A DNA stretch of 64,000 nucleotides from Weeksella virosa DSM 16922 (GCF_000189415.1 NC_015144.1:1722001-1786000); one strand, 5' to 3'; shown: positions 27,204 through 36,862, numbered from the stretch's first letter. Made by a program: numbers and translations. Notes: generated by a model from the sequence alone, not told the origin.

Positions 27204-28139
27204 TTAATCATCTAAGGCTAACCAACTTACATTTTGATTGCCGTTGATAAAGTCTTTTGCACTCATTTTGCGTTTTCCTTGTGGTTGGATTTCTAGAATT
27301 TCATAAACACCATTTTCTACCCGGACAAATAAATTTTTTTTGGTAAGATGAAGAACATTTTTACTTAAATCTTCAGGAAAGTCCTGAGCAATTTTACCGG
27401 CTAAAATTTTGGCCGATTTACCGTTAATCATTGTCCATGCCGCTGGGTAAGGGCTTAGACCTCTTACATGATTATGTATCTTTTCTAACTTCCAACTCCA
27501 ATCGATTCTGCAATCATCCTTGTAAAGTTTTGGTGCATGATGCAAGTCTTTCTCCAACGGTTGTGGATAAGAAGTTATAGAGTCTTTTTCTAAAGCATCG
27601 AGTGTTTCAACAACTAGTTTTTTGCCAAGATTCATCAGCTCATCATGTATTTTCCCGACATTATCATCTACACCGATGGCAACTTTGTCTGTTAGAAGAA
27701 TTTTACCAGTATCTATTTTTTCATCAATTAAAAATGTAGTTACTCCTGTTTCCTTTTCTCCATTCATGATTGCCCAGTTTATGGGTGCAGCTCCACGATA
27801 TTGCGGGAGCAGAGAACCGTGTAAGTTAAATGTTCCTTTTGGTGGAATCGACCATACTACATGGGGCAACATACGAAAAGCTACTACTACAAAAACGTCG
27901 GCGTCTAGCTTTTTAAGTGCCTCTATAAAGTTTTTATCGCGTAGTTTTTCTGGTTGTAAAAGGGGTAGTTTTTTTTCTTCTGCATATTGTTTTACTGCCG
28001 ATTGCTGTATTTTTTGCCCTCTTCCTGCTGGTTTGTCAGGAACTGTTACAACCCCAACAATTTCGTGCAGACTGTTTTCGTGGATTTCCTGGAGAGACGC
28101 TTTTGCAAATTCTGGCGTCCCCATAAAGACAACTCGCAT
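27204..28139 (-). CDS. fmt: Methionyl-tRNA formyltransferase
   Basis: The 311-residue protein has the hydrolase-like formyltransferase domain with PDKPAGRGQK, the active-site HGSLLPQYRGAAPINWAIMNGE (Asn/His/Asp triad region) and GVTTFLIDEKIDTG. A C-terminal OB-like tRNA-binding domain (about 205-311) follows. It formylates initiator Met-tRNA using 10-formyl-THF. It lies 13 bases downstream of recQ on the same strand, so the two form an operon. Confidence 0.95.
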   Translation of the reverse strand: MRVVFMGTPEFAKASLQEIHENSLHEIVGVVTVPDKPAGRGQKIQQSAVKQYAEEKKLPLLQPEKLRDKNFIEALKKLDADVFVVVAFRMLPHVVWSIPPKGTFNLHGSLLPQYRGAAPINWAIMNGEKETGVTTFLIDEKIDTGKILLTDKVAIGVDDNVGKIHDELMNLGKKLVVETLDALEKDSITSYPQPLEKDLHHAPKLYKDDCRIDWSWKLEKIHNHVRGLSPYPAAWTMINGKSAKILAGKIAQDFPEDLSKNVLHLTKKNLFVRVENGVYEILEIQPQGKRKMSAKDFINGNQNVSWLALDD

Positions 28140-28152
28140 ATTTTTATTTTTT

Positions 28153-30018
28153 TTATAGTTTCTTGAAGGTGTCCAAACCTTCTATTTTCAATTTCATTTC
28201 ATCAACCAAATATTGTAGTTCGGCAATAATGTTTTCTTTTGGCGAATGTATAAAATGCATTACAATTTCATTTAATGTTTTTCCTTCTTCGCCAATAAAA
28301 TCAAGTAACTTTAGAGAATCTATTTTGTCTGATTTTTTTTCGCTTAAACAAACATCACATCTACCACAATTTTCTTTGGATTTTTCTCCAAAATAAGAAA
28401 GCAACATACGTTCTCTGCAATATTCATGTTGGGCAGCGTAAAAGGCCATTGCTTGCAGTTTTTTCCAATGATTAACTTGGATTTCTTCATACATTTTCCA
28501 CCACTTTCCTTTCAACAAATTCGAGTTACGTGGCTCAAGAAATTGAATACGCGTAAGGAAGCGATCAGAGTAATTTATTATATCTTGTTTATGCATTTGA
28601 TGCAATTGTGTACGCACGTCTCCTAGACTACGATGCGTATCAAAAGCTATTTTCAGCTCATAAACATTTTTGGGTAAAGTATAAATCCCAGGATAATTCC
28701 TCTCTAAATATTCTAACAACTCTCTATGCTCGTAATGTTGTACTACGGTATTGGGTAGAGTATTAATATAAACGGTACTGTTCTGAGAATAGTCTTTGAG
28801 ATAAATGATTGCTTTGTTTTGTAGGAATTGAATGAAATTGAAAACCTTACGAACATCCAAATTAAACTTTTCAGAGAATAGAGGTACGTCGAGCGATTGG
28901 ATTTTCTCTGGTTTTTCACCCTCGGCAATTTGTAAATAACTGAACAAGAGATTGCCAATCTCTATGAACTCCTTTTTGGTAGGAAGTTTTGATTTGAAGG
29001 TGTTTTCAGCAATCAAAATATCCTCAGAATTCGATAAATAAATTCCTATAGAGGGCAAGCCGTCTCTTCCTGCGCGCCCTACTTCTTGGTAGTAAGCTTC
29101 GATAGAAGGAGGTAAATCTAGATGAAAGACCGTTCGTACATTTGGTTTATCAATACCCATCCCAAAAGCATTTGTCGCTACCATTATTTGGTTAGGATGT
29201 GACGTCCAAAAAGTTTGCTTTTCTTTTTTTTGTTGTGCGTCTAATTTAGCGTGATAAAAATCAGCATTAAAGCCATTTTCTTGTAAAAGAGATGCGATTT
29301 CGTAGGTTTGTTTTCTTGTTTTTACAAAAACTATACTGCTACCTGGATATTTTTTTAGATAATAAATTAAATCTTGCTTTCTGTTCTCAGAATATCGGAC
29401 TTGATAGGTGAGGTTTTCTCTACGAAGCGAAGTTTTGAATATTTTAGGTTTCTTTAGTTCTAGAAAATTAATTATGTCCTCTTGTATTTTCTCTGTCGCA
29501 GTTGCTGTAAGAGCCAATACTGGTGTGTTAGGAAAATGAGCTCTGATACTAGCTATATTCAGAAAGGAAGGTCGAAAATCATGTCCCCATTGAGAGATAC
29601 AATGTGCCTCATCGACGGCAATAAGTTTTACTTGGAAGGTGCTTAGTCGCTCTATAAAAATTTTACTTTGCAAACGCTCGGGTGAAACAAAAAGTAATTT
29701 TACTTTTCCGCTTTGGCACTGATCCAAAATCAATGTAATCTGTGTGAAATCGAGTTGGCTGTTAATATACTCTGCCGGAATATTTTTATCTTTCAGGTTT
29801 TGGACCTGATCTTCCATCAAAGCAATTAACGGGGTGATAACCAACGTAAGTCCGTCTAAGAGCAATGATGGTAGTTGATAGCAAATCGATTTACCAGCAC
29901 TGGTGGGCAAAATTGCTAGAACATCTTGTTGTGCTAATAGCTGTTGAATGATTTCTTCTTGTGGATAACGAAACTTTTCGAATCCCCAGTATTGTTGTAA
30001 AACTTCTTTTATTTCCAA
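28153..30018 (-). CDS. recQ: RecQ-family ATP-dependent DNA helicase
   Basis: The 621-residue protein has Walker A TSAGKS (39-44), the DEAH box in AVDEAHCISQWGHDFRPS and helicase C motifs MGIDKPNVRTV and QEVGRAGRDG. A zinc-binding RQC part has cysteines in EYCRERMLL and KENCGRCDVC. It appears to end without an HRDC domain, making it one of the short RecQ forms. It unwinds DNA 3' to 5' in repair and recombination. It is the first gene of the recQ-fmt operon. Confidence 0.92.
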   Translation of the reverse strand: MEIKEVLQQYWGFEKFRYPQEEIIQQLLAQQDVLAILPTSAGKSICYQLPSLLLDGLTLVITPLIALMEDQVQNLKDKNIPAEYINSQLDFTQITLILDQCQSGKVKLLFVSPERLQSKIFIERLSTFQVKLIAVDEAHCISQWGHDFRPSFLNIASIRAHFPNTPVLALTATATEKIQEDIINFLELKKPKIFKTSLRRENLTYQVRYSENRKQDLIYYLKKYPGSSIVFVKTRKQTYEIASLLQENGFNADFYHAKLDAQQKKEKQTFWTSHPNQIMVATNAFGMGIDKPNVRTVFHLDLPPSIEAYYQEVGRAGRDGLPSIGIYLSNSEDILIAENTFKSKLPTKKEFIEIGNLLFSYLQIAEGEKPEKIQSLDVPLFSEKFNLDVRKVFNFIQFLQNKAIIYLKDYSQNSTVYINTLPNTVVQHYEHRELLEYLERNYPGIYTLPKNVYELKIAFDTHRSLGDVRTQLHQMHKQDIINYSDRFLTRIQFLEPRNSNLLKGKWWKMYEEIQVNHWKKLQAMAFYAAQHEYCRERMLLSYFGEKSKENCGRCDVCLSEKKSDKIDSLKLLDFIGEEGKTLNEIVMHFIHSPKENIIAELQYLVDEMKLKIEGLDTFKKL

Positions 30019-30112
30019 ACAGAATACGACTTTGGTTGATTAAATATACCGTTTTTTTTCGTGTTGTACAATCGAATGTAGTGCAATGTGAGAAATTTTG
30101 TCTTATCGAAAT

Positions 30113-30143
30113 AACAAACCCCAAATGAACTTTGGGGTTTGTT
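30113..30143 (-). terminator. Hairpin downstream of oligopeptidase B
   Basis: A near-perfect AACAAACCCCAAA / TTTGGGGTTTGTT stem with a 5-base loop sits just after the stop codon on the minus strand. The T tail is interrupted, so it may be a stabilising hairpin or a moderate terminator. Confidence 0.65.
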
Positions 30144-30146
30144 GAA

Positions 30147-32258
30147 TTATTTTAGTTTGTTTTCTAGCATTAGTAAAAAAGCATACTCGAAAGCAACTTC
30201 TTTTAGACTTTCAAATCGGCCAGAAGCGCCTCCATGTCCCGTATCCATATTGGTATCTAGTAATAGTAGATTATTGTCTGTTTTGTATTCTCGTAATTTG
30301 GCAACCCATTTTGCTGGTTCCCAATATTGTACTTGAGAATCATGCAAACCTGTTGTCACCAAAAGATGGGGATAGCTTTTCTTTTCTATATTGTCGTAAG
30401 GTGAGTAACTTTTGATGTATTGATAATAGATTTCATCGTTCGGATTTCCCCATTCGTCATATTCTCCTGTAGTTAGAGGAATGGTATCGTCTAGCATGGT
30501 GGTTACCACATCTACAAAAGGAACTTGAGCAATTACACCATGAAAAAGATTGGGCTCTAAATTAATCACTGCACCCATGAGTAAGCCGCCTGCCGAACCT
30601 CCCATTGCGTATAGGTGTTGAGTAGAAGTATAGTTTTTGGCCACTAAATCTTTGGCCACATCGATAAAGTCATAAAAGGTGTTTTTTTTGTTGAGAAGTT
30701 TTCCGTCTTCATACCAAGAGCGTCCCATTTCTTCTCCACCACGAATGTGTGCAATCGCAAAAATGAAGCCTCTGTCGAGTAAGCTTAATCGCGTGGTACT
30801 GAAGTAAGGCTCCATCGAATAACCGTACGAACCATATGCATAGAGCAACAATGGCGTTTGTGCAGAAAGTGGAGTGTCTTTTCGTCGAACGATAGAAACA
30901 GGCACCATTTTTCCATCACGTGCTTTGGTCCATATTCTTTCGGATACATAATTAGATTTATCAAAATTTCCGAGTACTTTTTGCTCTTTTTTTACCTCGA
31001 ACGTTTTGTTTTTCATATCATAATCGATAACCGAACTAGGGGTTGTTAGTGAGGTGTAATTGTACCGAAGAATATTGGTGTCAAAATCTGGGTTGACCGA
31101 TGTGCTTGCGGTGTAGGTAGTTTCATCAAAGGGTAAATAGTAGTTGTTTGCTCCGTCCCACGAACGAATATTAAGGTTGAGCAATCCATTTTTACGTTCT
31201 TGAATAACTAAATAATCACGGAAAATTTCGAAACCTTCTACCAAAATGTCTTCGCGATGAGGAATAAACTCTACCCAATTATCTTGCGTTGTAGATTGAG
31301 TAGGTGTTTTCATTATTTTGAAATTTTGGGCTCCATCTTTATTGGTTTGTACGTAGAAATTATTCCCGAAATGTTCGATAGAATATTCTAAACCTCTTTC
31401 TCTTGGTTGGAAAACTCTAAACTCAGCATTTGGTTCATCGGCTTTTATGTAACGATACTCGTCTGTCATAGTACTCGATGACCCAATGATGATATATTCT
31501 CTCGATTTCGATTTGTAAACATAGGTGCTAAAAGTGTCATCTTTTTCTTCATACACCAAAATGTCTTCTTTGCTAGAAGTTCCCAAAACGTGTTTCCAGA
31601 TCTGATATGCACGTAGTGATTTGTCTTTTCTCGTATAGAAAAGGGTTTTGTTATCTGCTGCCCATACCGAAGAAGCAGTAGTGTTTTCTATTTTGTCACT
31701 TAGGATTTTACCGGTCGATAGATCTTTTATTTGGATTGTATAAATCCTTCTACTTACCTGATCTACCCCAAAGGCAACAAGCTTGTTGTTGGGAGAAACA
31801 TTCAATCCGCCTAATTGGTAATAGGCATGGTTTTTCGCCATTTCATTCACATCGAATAATAGTTCGGGTTGTGTTTTTAGACTTTCTTTGTATCGGTAGA
31901 ATAAAGGGTATTCTTTGTTTTTTTCGAACTTGGTTTCGTACCAATAGCCGTTCAACTTATACGGAACCGAACTGTCGTCTTCTTTTATACGTGCTCGCAT
32001 TTCTGTAAAAAGTTGCTTTTGCAAAGCTTCAGTTGGTTGCATGATTGCCTTGGTATATTTATTTTCTTCTTCGAGATAAGCAATTACCTCTTTGTTTTCA
32101 CGATCATTTAACCAGAAATACGAATCGATTCGTGTGTCATTATGGATAGTTAATTTCTTGTCTATTTTCTTAGCTCTGGGTACTTGCATAGTTGTTTGTG
32201 CATTTAAGGTTGCATAGGTAAAGCCAATTGTAGTGGCAAGTAAAAGTTTTTTTCTCAT
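30147..32258 (-). CDS. Oligopeptidase B-like prolyl oligopeptidase (S9A)
   Basis: The 703-residue protein has an N-terminal signal-like segment (KKLLLATTIGFTYATLNA), a seven-bladed beta-propeller (about 60-400) and an alpha/beta-hydrolase domain. The nucleophile sits in GGSAGG (Ser near 555) and the catalytic His in DTGHGG (near 675). RKDTPLSAQTPLLLYAYGSYGYS and IAHIRGGEEMGR are typical of oligopeptidase B, which cuts after basic residues in short peptides. The signal suggests periplasmic location. It lies 13 bases after an upstream secreted-protein gene: one operon. Confidence 0.9.
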   Translation of the reverse strand: MRKKLLLATTIGFTYATLNAQTTMQVPRAKKIDKKLTIHNDTRIDSYFWLNDRENKEVIAYLEEENKYTKAIMQPTEALQKQLFTEMRARIKEDDSSVPYKLNGYWYETKFEKNKEYPLFYRYKESLKTQPELLFDVNEMAKNHAYYQLGGLNVSPNNKLVAFGVDQVSRRIYTIQIKDLSTGKILSDKIENTTASSVWAADNKTLFYTRKDKSLRAYQIWKHVLGTSSKEDILVYEEKDDTFSTYVYKSKSREYIIIGSSSTMTDEYRYIKADEPNAEFRVFQPRERGLEYSIEHFGNNFYVQTNKDGAQNFKIMKTPTQSTTQDNWVEFIPHREDILVEGFEIFRDYLVIQERKNGLLNLNIRSWDGANNYYLPFDETTYTASTSVNPDFDTNILRYNYTSLTTPSSVIDYDMKNKTFEVKKEQKVLGNFDKSNYVSERIWTKARDGKMVPVSIVRRKDTPLSAQTPLLLYAYGSYGYSMEPYFSTTRLSLLDRGFIFAIAHIRGGEEMGRSWYEDGKLLNKKNTFYDFIDVAKDLVAKNYTSTQHLYAMGGSAGGLLMGAVINLEPNLFHGVIAQVPFVDVVTTMLDDTIPLTTGEYDEWGNPNDEIYYQYIKSYSPYDNIEKKSYPHLLVTTGLHDSQVQYWEPAKWVAKLREYKTDNNLLLLDTNMDTGHGGASGRFESLKEVAFEYAFLLMLENKLK

Positions 32259-32271
32259 TTCTGTTTAGGGG

Positions 32272-33072
32272 TTATGGTTGAACGAATTTTATAAGTTTTG
32301 TTTGGTTGTCGATAAGATATTCTATGCTCAACTCATTTTCATTCATATAACCAATGGTTTGGTATTCTTCTTTGCCGTTTATAACCGTAACTTTATATAT
32401 ACCATCTTTTGTAGACGGAGAAAAGCGCGCAACGATATTCGATGTAGTTTCTTCTATCAACAAATAATTATTCGTGGCGATGGTTTCTAAATAATATTTT
32501 TTCCCATCCGAATAATAAAGCTGGTGATACTTTTTAGGTGTTTCTTTTGTCGTTTTTTGTTTTTGGGGTTGATTTTGCTTTTCTACCTTTTTGTTTTTTT
32601 CTAAAATAGGCATAGGTTTGTTTTTCGTTACTACCACGTTTTTGGCCGAAGCAGTTTTTCCGTTTTGTGGAGGCATTTTATTGATTGCACTTTTCAGTGC
32701 ATCTCGATAACCTTTTTCATAATCTTTTATTCTCGATTTACCATCAAATTTTGCCAATTCATTTTCGGTACAGTTGTAAAAATATACCTCTAATTCATTC
32801 GATAAAAAATTGCGTACTTTTTTCACGTTTGCAGTCGCAGCCAAACAAGGATCTGCTTTTAGCTCTGCGTTCCAAGATTCTACAACATCTGATACCAATG
32901 TATATGATTTGTTTCGTAACAATATTTTTAGGTATTGATTGAGTTTGTATTGGTTTTCTTTGAAATCAGTAAACTTTTCAGGTACGATGACATATTTGTA
33001 GTCGGAAACATTATGTTGTGCTTGCACTTGCAATCCTGCAAAGAACAATGCGAGAAGGATATTTTTTTTCAT
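32272..33072 (-). CDS. Secreted hypothetical protein upstream of oligopeptidase B
   Basis: A 266-residue protein starting MKKNILLALFFAGLQVQA-QH (signal peptide). No family was recognised. The N-terminal half (YKYVIVPEKFTDFKENQYKLNQYLKILLRNKSY) recalls periplasmic proteins that start with a short beta/alpha unit. A Lys/Gln-rich low-complexity linker (about 140-185) leads to a beta-rich C-terminal domain. The start is set at 33072 because the -7 promoter box on this strand (33102-33095) covers the codons of the longer frame. It is the first gene of the operon with oligopeptidase B. Confidence 0.65.
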   Translation of the reverse strand: MKKNILLALFFAGLQVQAQHNVSDYKYVIVPEKFTDFKENQYKLNQYLKILLRNKSYTLVSDVVESWNAELKADPCLAATANVKKVRNFLSNELEVYFYNCTENELAKFDGKSRIKDYEKGYRDALKSAINKMPPQNGKTASAKNVVVTKNKPMPILEKNKKVEKQNQPQKQKTTKETPKKYHQLYYSDGKKYYLETIATNNYLLIEETTSNIVARFSPSTKDGIYKVTVINGKEEYQTIGYMNENELSIEYLIDNQTKLIKFVQP

Positions 33073-33094
33073 TTTATCAGATCTATATTTCAAT

Positions 33095-33102
33095 CAAAAA
33101 TA
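33095..33102 (-). promoter_or_regulatory. -7 promoter box of the secreted protein/oligopeptidase B operon
   Basis: The minus strand reads TATTTTTG, an exact TAnnTTTG, 22 bases before the ATG at 33072. No well-placed TTG is evident. Confidence 0.5.
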
Positions 33103-33257
33103 CAAAAAATATACGGATGCATTCGAAAAAAATACTCTCTTCCTTGGCTCTTTATACCATGACGGTAGGATGAGTGACTTGCGTTTATTCTTCAAAAGAA
33201 TCGATAAAATATTATTATAATCCAATCAATAATAGAGATGTTTCCGATCAAAGGACG

Positions 33258-33265
33258 TATTTTTG
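33258..33265 (+). promoter_or_regulatory. -7 promoter box of the aldolase gene
   Basis: TATTTTTG matches TAnnTTTG. The alternative TTG start at 33263 lies inside it, which supports the ATG at 33290 as the start. Confidence 0.55.
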
Positions 33266-33289
33266 CATAACAATTCAACAAACAAGAAC

Positions 33290-33946
33290 ATGAAATTTTT
33301 TATCGACACAGCAAATTTAGCAGAAATCAAAGAAGCACAAGATCTTGGTGTTTTGGATGGCGTAACCACGAATCCTTCTTTAATGGCAAAGGAAGGAATT
33401 GCAGGAGAAGAAAATATTCTCAACCATTACAAAGCAATCTGTGACTTGGTGACCGGAGATGTTTCGGCAGAAGTTATTGCAACCGATTTCGAAGGTATGG
33501 TGAAAGAAGGAGAAGCATTGGCAGCTCTTAATCCACAAATCGTAGTGAAAATCCCGATGACCAAAGATGGGGTGAAAGCATGTAAATATTTCTCACAAAA
33601 AGGAATCAAAACCAATGTTACTTTGGTCTTTTCGGTTGGGCAAGCTCTTTTGGCTGCAAAAGCTGGTGCAACGTATGTTTCGCCATTTATCGGGCGTTTA
33701 GACGATATCTCTACCGATGGACTTAATCTGATCGAAGATATTCGTTTGGTCTATGATAATTATCTTTTTGAAACGCAAATTTTGGCCGCTTCTGTTCGTA
33801 ATACAATGCATATAGTGAATTGTGCAAAAATCGGAGCAGATGTTATGACTGGGCCATTGTCGTCTATCTTAGGTTTACTAAAGCATCCTTTGACGGATTC
33901 TGGTTTAGCTCAGTTTTTAGCAGATTACGCGAAAGGTAATAAATAA
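33290..33946 (+). CDS. fsa: Transaldolase-like / fructose-6-phosphate aldolase
   Basis: The 218-residue TIM-barrel protein of the short transaldolase (TalC/FSA/MipB) subfamily begins [20 protein letters not shown]...[11 protein letters not shown]. The Schiff-base lysine is Lys87 in IVVKIPMT, followed by NVTLVFS and the phosphate-binding [10 protein letters not shown] segment. Members act either as transaldolase in the pentose phosphate pathway or as fructose-6-phosphate aldolase; sequence alone does not separate these. Single gene with its own promoter and terminator. Confidence 0.88.
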   Translation: MKFFIDTANLAEIKEAQDLGVLDGVTTNPSLMAKEGIAGEENILNHYKAICDLVTGDVSAEVIATDFEGMVKEGEALAALNPQIVVKIPMTKDGVKACKYFSQKGIKTNVTLVFSVGQALLAAKAGATYVSPFIGRLDDISTDGLNLIEDIRLVYDNYLFETQILAASVRNTMHIVNCAKIGADVMTGPLSSILGLLKHPLTDSGLAQFLADYAKGNK

Positions 33947-33977
33947 GAAAAATTTGTATCATTTAATCATGAAATAG

Positions 33978-34016
33978 AAGTCAGGCTTCCTCTGTATGAG
34001 AAGGTCTGACTTTTTT
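33978..34016 (+). terminator. Terminator after the aldolase gene
   Basis: A long imperfect stem AAGTCAG...CTTCCTC / GAGAAG...CTGACTT is followed by TTTTTT. Confidence 0.82.
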
Positions 34017-34086
34017 CGTAATTCATTCTCATAAACGAGTAACTTCTCGACCAAAAATTAAAAATATAGATAGACAGTTTTCTCTT

Positions 34087-34887
34087 TTAGTCTAATAAAG
34101 ATTTTAAAACCTCTACAACAGCAAATTCATTGTTGTTTCCTGTCTGCAAACGAGCAATTTCTTTAACAAGCGGATGCGCATTTTCCATCGCAAAACTATA
34201 ATAAGCCTCTTGCAACATTTCTATATCATTAAGATAGTCACCGAAAACAATGGTTTCTTCAGGAGAAATGCCTAATGCTTGTTGCAACTTTCTCAAAGCT
34301 TTTCCTTTATTGGTGTGCTCATTCATTATATCTATCCAATTTTTTCCTGAAACTACAACCTTTAAACCTTTTTGGTCTAGGTGTTGAAGTGCAGGATACA
34401 AATACTTTTCTGCATTTTTCGGATGATGAACTGCTACCTTTATAATTTGATCTTCGGATAGATAATCCAAAACATTGTCTACCAGAAGGTTTTGGTAGTA
34501 AAAGTTTTGGAATAATTCTATGAAATCACTATTCTTACTTTCTACATAGGCATGTTGAGTGCCACAGACTACAGAATTTGCTAGCGGAATTTGTCGGGTG
34601 AGTAGTACAATTTCTGTCACTTTTTCTATAGGCAATGTATCTGTAAAAAGAACTTTATTCTGGAAAGTTACATAACTTCCGTTTTCGGCAATAAAACCTA
34701 TCTCTTCTTGTATCGGATGAAAATAATGCAACAAACTATAGTATTGACGTCCACTTGCAGGAACGAACAAAATCCCTTGATTTCGCAACTTCCGATAAAC
34801 CTCGAAAAACTCTGGATGTAGCTGATGTTGATCATTTAGTAAAGTGCCATCCATGTCGCTAACAACTAATTTTACTTTTCCTTTCAT
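34087..34887 (-). CDS. Cof-type HAD-superfamily phosphatase
   Basis: The 266-residue protein has HAD motif I DMDGTLLND near the N-terminus, the Cof-type cap domain in the middle, a lysine motif (GKALRKLQQALG) and motif IV FGDYLNDIEMLQEA with the late GNNNEFAVVEVL pattern. Cof-like phosphatases act on sugar phosphates or cofactors such as flavins and PLP; the substrate is unknown here. It lies just downstream of terC, with a terminator hairpin between them. Confidence 0.87.
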   Translation of the reverse strand: MKGKVKLVVSDMDGTLLNDQHQLHPEFFEVYRKLRNQGILFVPASGRQYYSLLHYFHPIQEEIGFIAENGSYVTFQNKVLFTDTLPIEKVTEIVLLTRQIPLANSVVCGTQHAYVESKNSDFIELFQNFYYQNLLVDNVLDYLSEDQIIKVAVHHPKNAEKYLYPALQHLDQKGLKVVVSGKNWIDIMNEHTNKGKALRKLQQALGISPEETIVFGDYLNDIEMLQEAYYSFAMENAHPLVKEIARLQTGNNNEFAVVEVLKSLLD

Positions 34888-34901
34888 GATTTTTTTAGTA
34901 A

Positions 34902-34928
34902 GAAAAAAGACCTCGTTTCAGAGGTCTG
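34902..34928 (-). terminator. Terminator after terC
   Basis: On the minus strand AGACCTC / GAGGTCT forms a stem followed by TTTTTTC, just past the terC stop and before the Cof gene. Confidence 0.75.
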
Positions 34929-34932
34929 TCGC

Positions 34933-35745
34933 TTATGATTTTGTTGTGTTTTCTGTTGTGTTTTCTGTTGTGTTTATATTGCGTAATTCGACCGGGTTTC
35001 GGTTGTTTTTTTTCATGCGCAAATTCAAAAATTCTACTAACATAGAAAAGCCCATCGCAAAATATATATATCCTTTCGAGATATGTTGGTCAAAGCCTTC
35101 TGCAAGCAAAGATACACCAATGAGTAATAAGAAAGATAAGGCGAGCATTTTTACAGTAGGATGATTATTTACAAAGTTACTGATTTTAGTTGCGGAAATC
35201 ATCATAACCAAAACGGCAATAATTACGGCTGCAATCATGACCTCGATATGTTTGGCCATACCGACCGCTGTGATTACTGAGTCGAGAGAAAAAACAAGGT
35301 CGAGAATAAGGATTTGTACAATTGTACCAGCAAAAGAGTGTACTTTTATATTGGTTGACTCTTCGACATCGCCTTCTAGTTTGTGATGGATTTCTACGGT
35401 CGATTTATAAATCAGAAATAATCCTCCAATCAATAAAATTAGATCACGCCCTGAAATTGCTAAATTATCTAAAATATCGGGGTTGTCGATTCCAATCAAT
35501 ATGCCTAAATTAAATAAGGGTGTTGTAAGCGTCATGACCCAGGTAAGGGAGAATAAGAGTAAAACTCTCGTTATCATGGCAAGGGCAAGCCCTAATTGTT
35601 GCGCCTTTTTCTGTTGATGTTTGGGTAATTTACCCGATAGAATAGAAATAAAAACAATATTATCTATTCCCAAGACAATCTCTAAAAGTGTTAAGGTTCC
35701 GAGGGCAATCAATCCATCGGCGGTTAAGAAAACTGTATAATCCAT
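34933..35745 (-). CDS. TerC-family integral membrane protein
   Basis: The 270-residue protein has about seven hydrophobic helices and the TerC motifs LEIVLGIDNIVFISILSGKLP and LVFSLDSVITAVGMAKH, whose acidic residues inside membrane segments are typical of metal-handling TerC/Alx transporters. Family members are linked to tellurite resistance and manganese export. The start at 35745 (MDYTVFLTADG) is preferred over an upstream in-frame ATG 30 codons earlier, which adds a hydrophilic segment. The C-terminus ends in an NTTE repeat. Confidence 0.87.
   Translation of the reverse strand: MDYTVFLTADGLIALGTLTLLEIVLGIDNIVFISILSGKLPKHQQKKAQQLGLALAMITRVLLLFSLTWVMTLTTPLFNLGILIGIDNPDILDNLAISGRDLILLIGGLFLIYKSTVEIHHKLEGDVEESTNIKVHSFAGTIVQILILDLVFSLDSVITAVGMAKHIEVMIAAVIIAVLVMMISATKISNFVNNHPTVKMLALSFLLLIGVSLLAEGFDQHISKGYIYFAMGFSMLVEFLNLRMKKNNRNPVELRNINTTENTTENTTKS
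34936..34977. repeat. 12-bp tandem repeat in the 3' end of terC
   Basis: The 12-base unit coding Asn-Thr-Thr-Glu occurs about three and a half times, the last copy degenerate, giving the tail NTTENTTENTTKS. It is in frame and would let the tail vary in length. Confidence 0.8.
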
Positions 35746-35852
35746 GTGTGTATGTCTATTGAGCGAAAATATTAAAAATTTCAATCCGAATATTTCTTTA
35801 GGATTATTTTTTTTTAAATTTTTAATAGAATCCAAACCTCAGAAAAACCACT

Positions 35853-35860
35853 TACTTTTG
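35853..35860 (+). promoter_or_regulatory. -7 promoter box of the EamA transporter gene
   Basis: TACTTTTG matches TAnnTTTG exactly, 14 bases before the ATG at 35875. Confidence 0.5.
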
Positions 35861-35874
35861 CATAAAAATATAGC

Positions 35875-36783
35875 ATGTTTTCTAATGTACAATTACGATT
35901 GCAATTCTTGATTTTGTTGTGGGGATTTACTGGGGTTTTCGGTAAACTTATTACTCTATCTGCATTGCCAATTGTATGGTATAGAACGGGAGTGGCCGCT
36001 TTGGCAATTTTTTTGTATCTACATCTGAAAGGGGTGAAAATAAATATCTCCCAATCTCAATTGTTGCAGTTTTTGGGTATAGGTTTCATTATTGCCTTGC
36101 ATTGGTTTACATTCTACTGGTCGATAAAGGTTTCCAATGTTTCGGTTGCACTCAGCACATTGTCTATGGGTGCTTTGTTTACATCATTTCTAGAACCTCT
36201 TTTTTTTAGACGGAAAATAGATTTTCAAGAGGTGATTATCGCTATTGTCGTAAGCGCCTGTGTAATGATAATTTTTCGGGCAAGTCCACAATATGCTTTA
36301 GGGATTGGCCTTGGTATTCTTTGTAGTTTTTTGTCGGCACTCTTTTCGGTACTCAATGCAAAAGCGCAGAAGGGTAGTAATCCAATTAATATTACGTTGA
36401 TCGAAATGTTAGGTGGCTTTATCTGTATTAACTTATTGATGATATTCGTCCAGCCCAAAAGTTTTGTAGAAGTCTTTTCGGTCGATTGGATAAATTTCGG
36501 GTGGTTGATATTATTAGGAGTAGTTTTTACGGCATTTGCACAAATAGAAATGGTTGCATTACTAAAACATGTAAGCCCATATACATTGCTGTTGAATGTT
36601 AATCTAGAACCAGTTTACGGTATAATTTTAGCCTATTTGATTTTTGGACAATCAGAACAAATGTCGAGTATATTTTACGTTGCTACAGGGGTGATGATTT
36701 TCGCAATAGTTATAAATAGTTTGATAAAAAGAAAAAGAAATTCGAAAAAAGGACATTCTGTACTTGATAATAAATTAAAATAA
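35875..36783 (+). CDS. EamA/DMT-family permease
   Basis: The 302-residue protein has ten predicted hydrophobic helices in two repeated halves, as in EamA (drug/metabolite transporter) proteins. It begins QFLILLWGFTGVFGKLI, with ALHWFTFYWSIKVSNVSVALS in the first repeat and PYTLLLNVNLEPVYGIILAYLIFG in the second. It probably exports amino acids or metabolites; the substrate is not predictable. It is divergent from terC. Confidence 0.85.
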   Translation: MFSNVQLRLQFLILLWGFTGVFGKLITLSALPIVWYRTGVAALAIFLYLHLKGVKINISQSQLLQFLGIGFIIALHWFTFYWSIKVSNVSVALSTLSMGALFTSFLEPLFFRRKIDFQEVIIAIVVSACVMIIFRASPQYALGIGLGILCSFLSALFSVLNAKAQKGSNPINITLIEMLGGFICINLLMIFVQPKSFVEVFSVDWINFGWLILLGVVFTAFAQIEMVALLKHVSPYTLLLNVNLEPVYGIILAYLIFGQSEQMSSIFYVATGVMIFAIVINSLIKRKRNSKKGHSVLDNKLK

Positions 36784-36862
36784 TAAATGTTAAGTTTTTA
36801 TTCTTTAAGCTTCATTGTTTAATAAAATTTAAAAATCGAGCGGTTTTTCAAGATAGTAACGC

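Noticed and set aside
33263-33289. TTG start nine codons upstream of the aldolase ATG
   Set aside because: It lies inside the -7 promoter box and adds residues without family similarity.
35746-35835. 30-codon N-terminal extension of TerC
   Set aside because: Hydrophilic, atypical residues before the conserved membrane start; MDYTVFL is the usual beginning.
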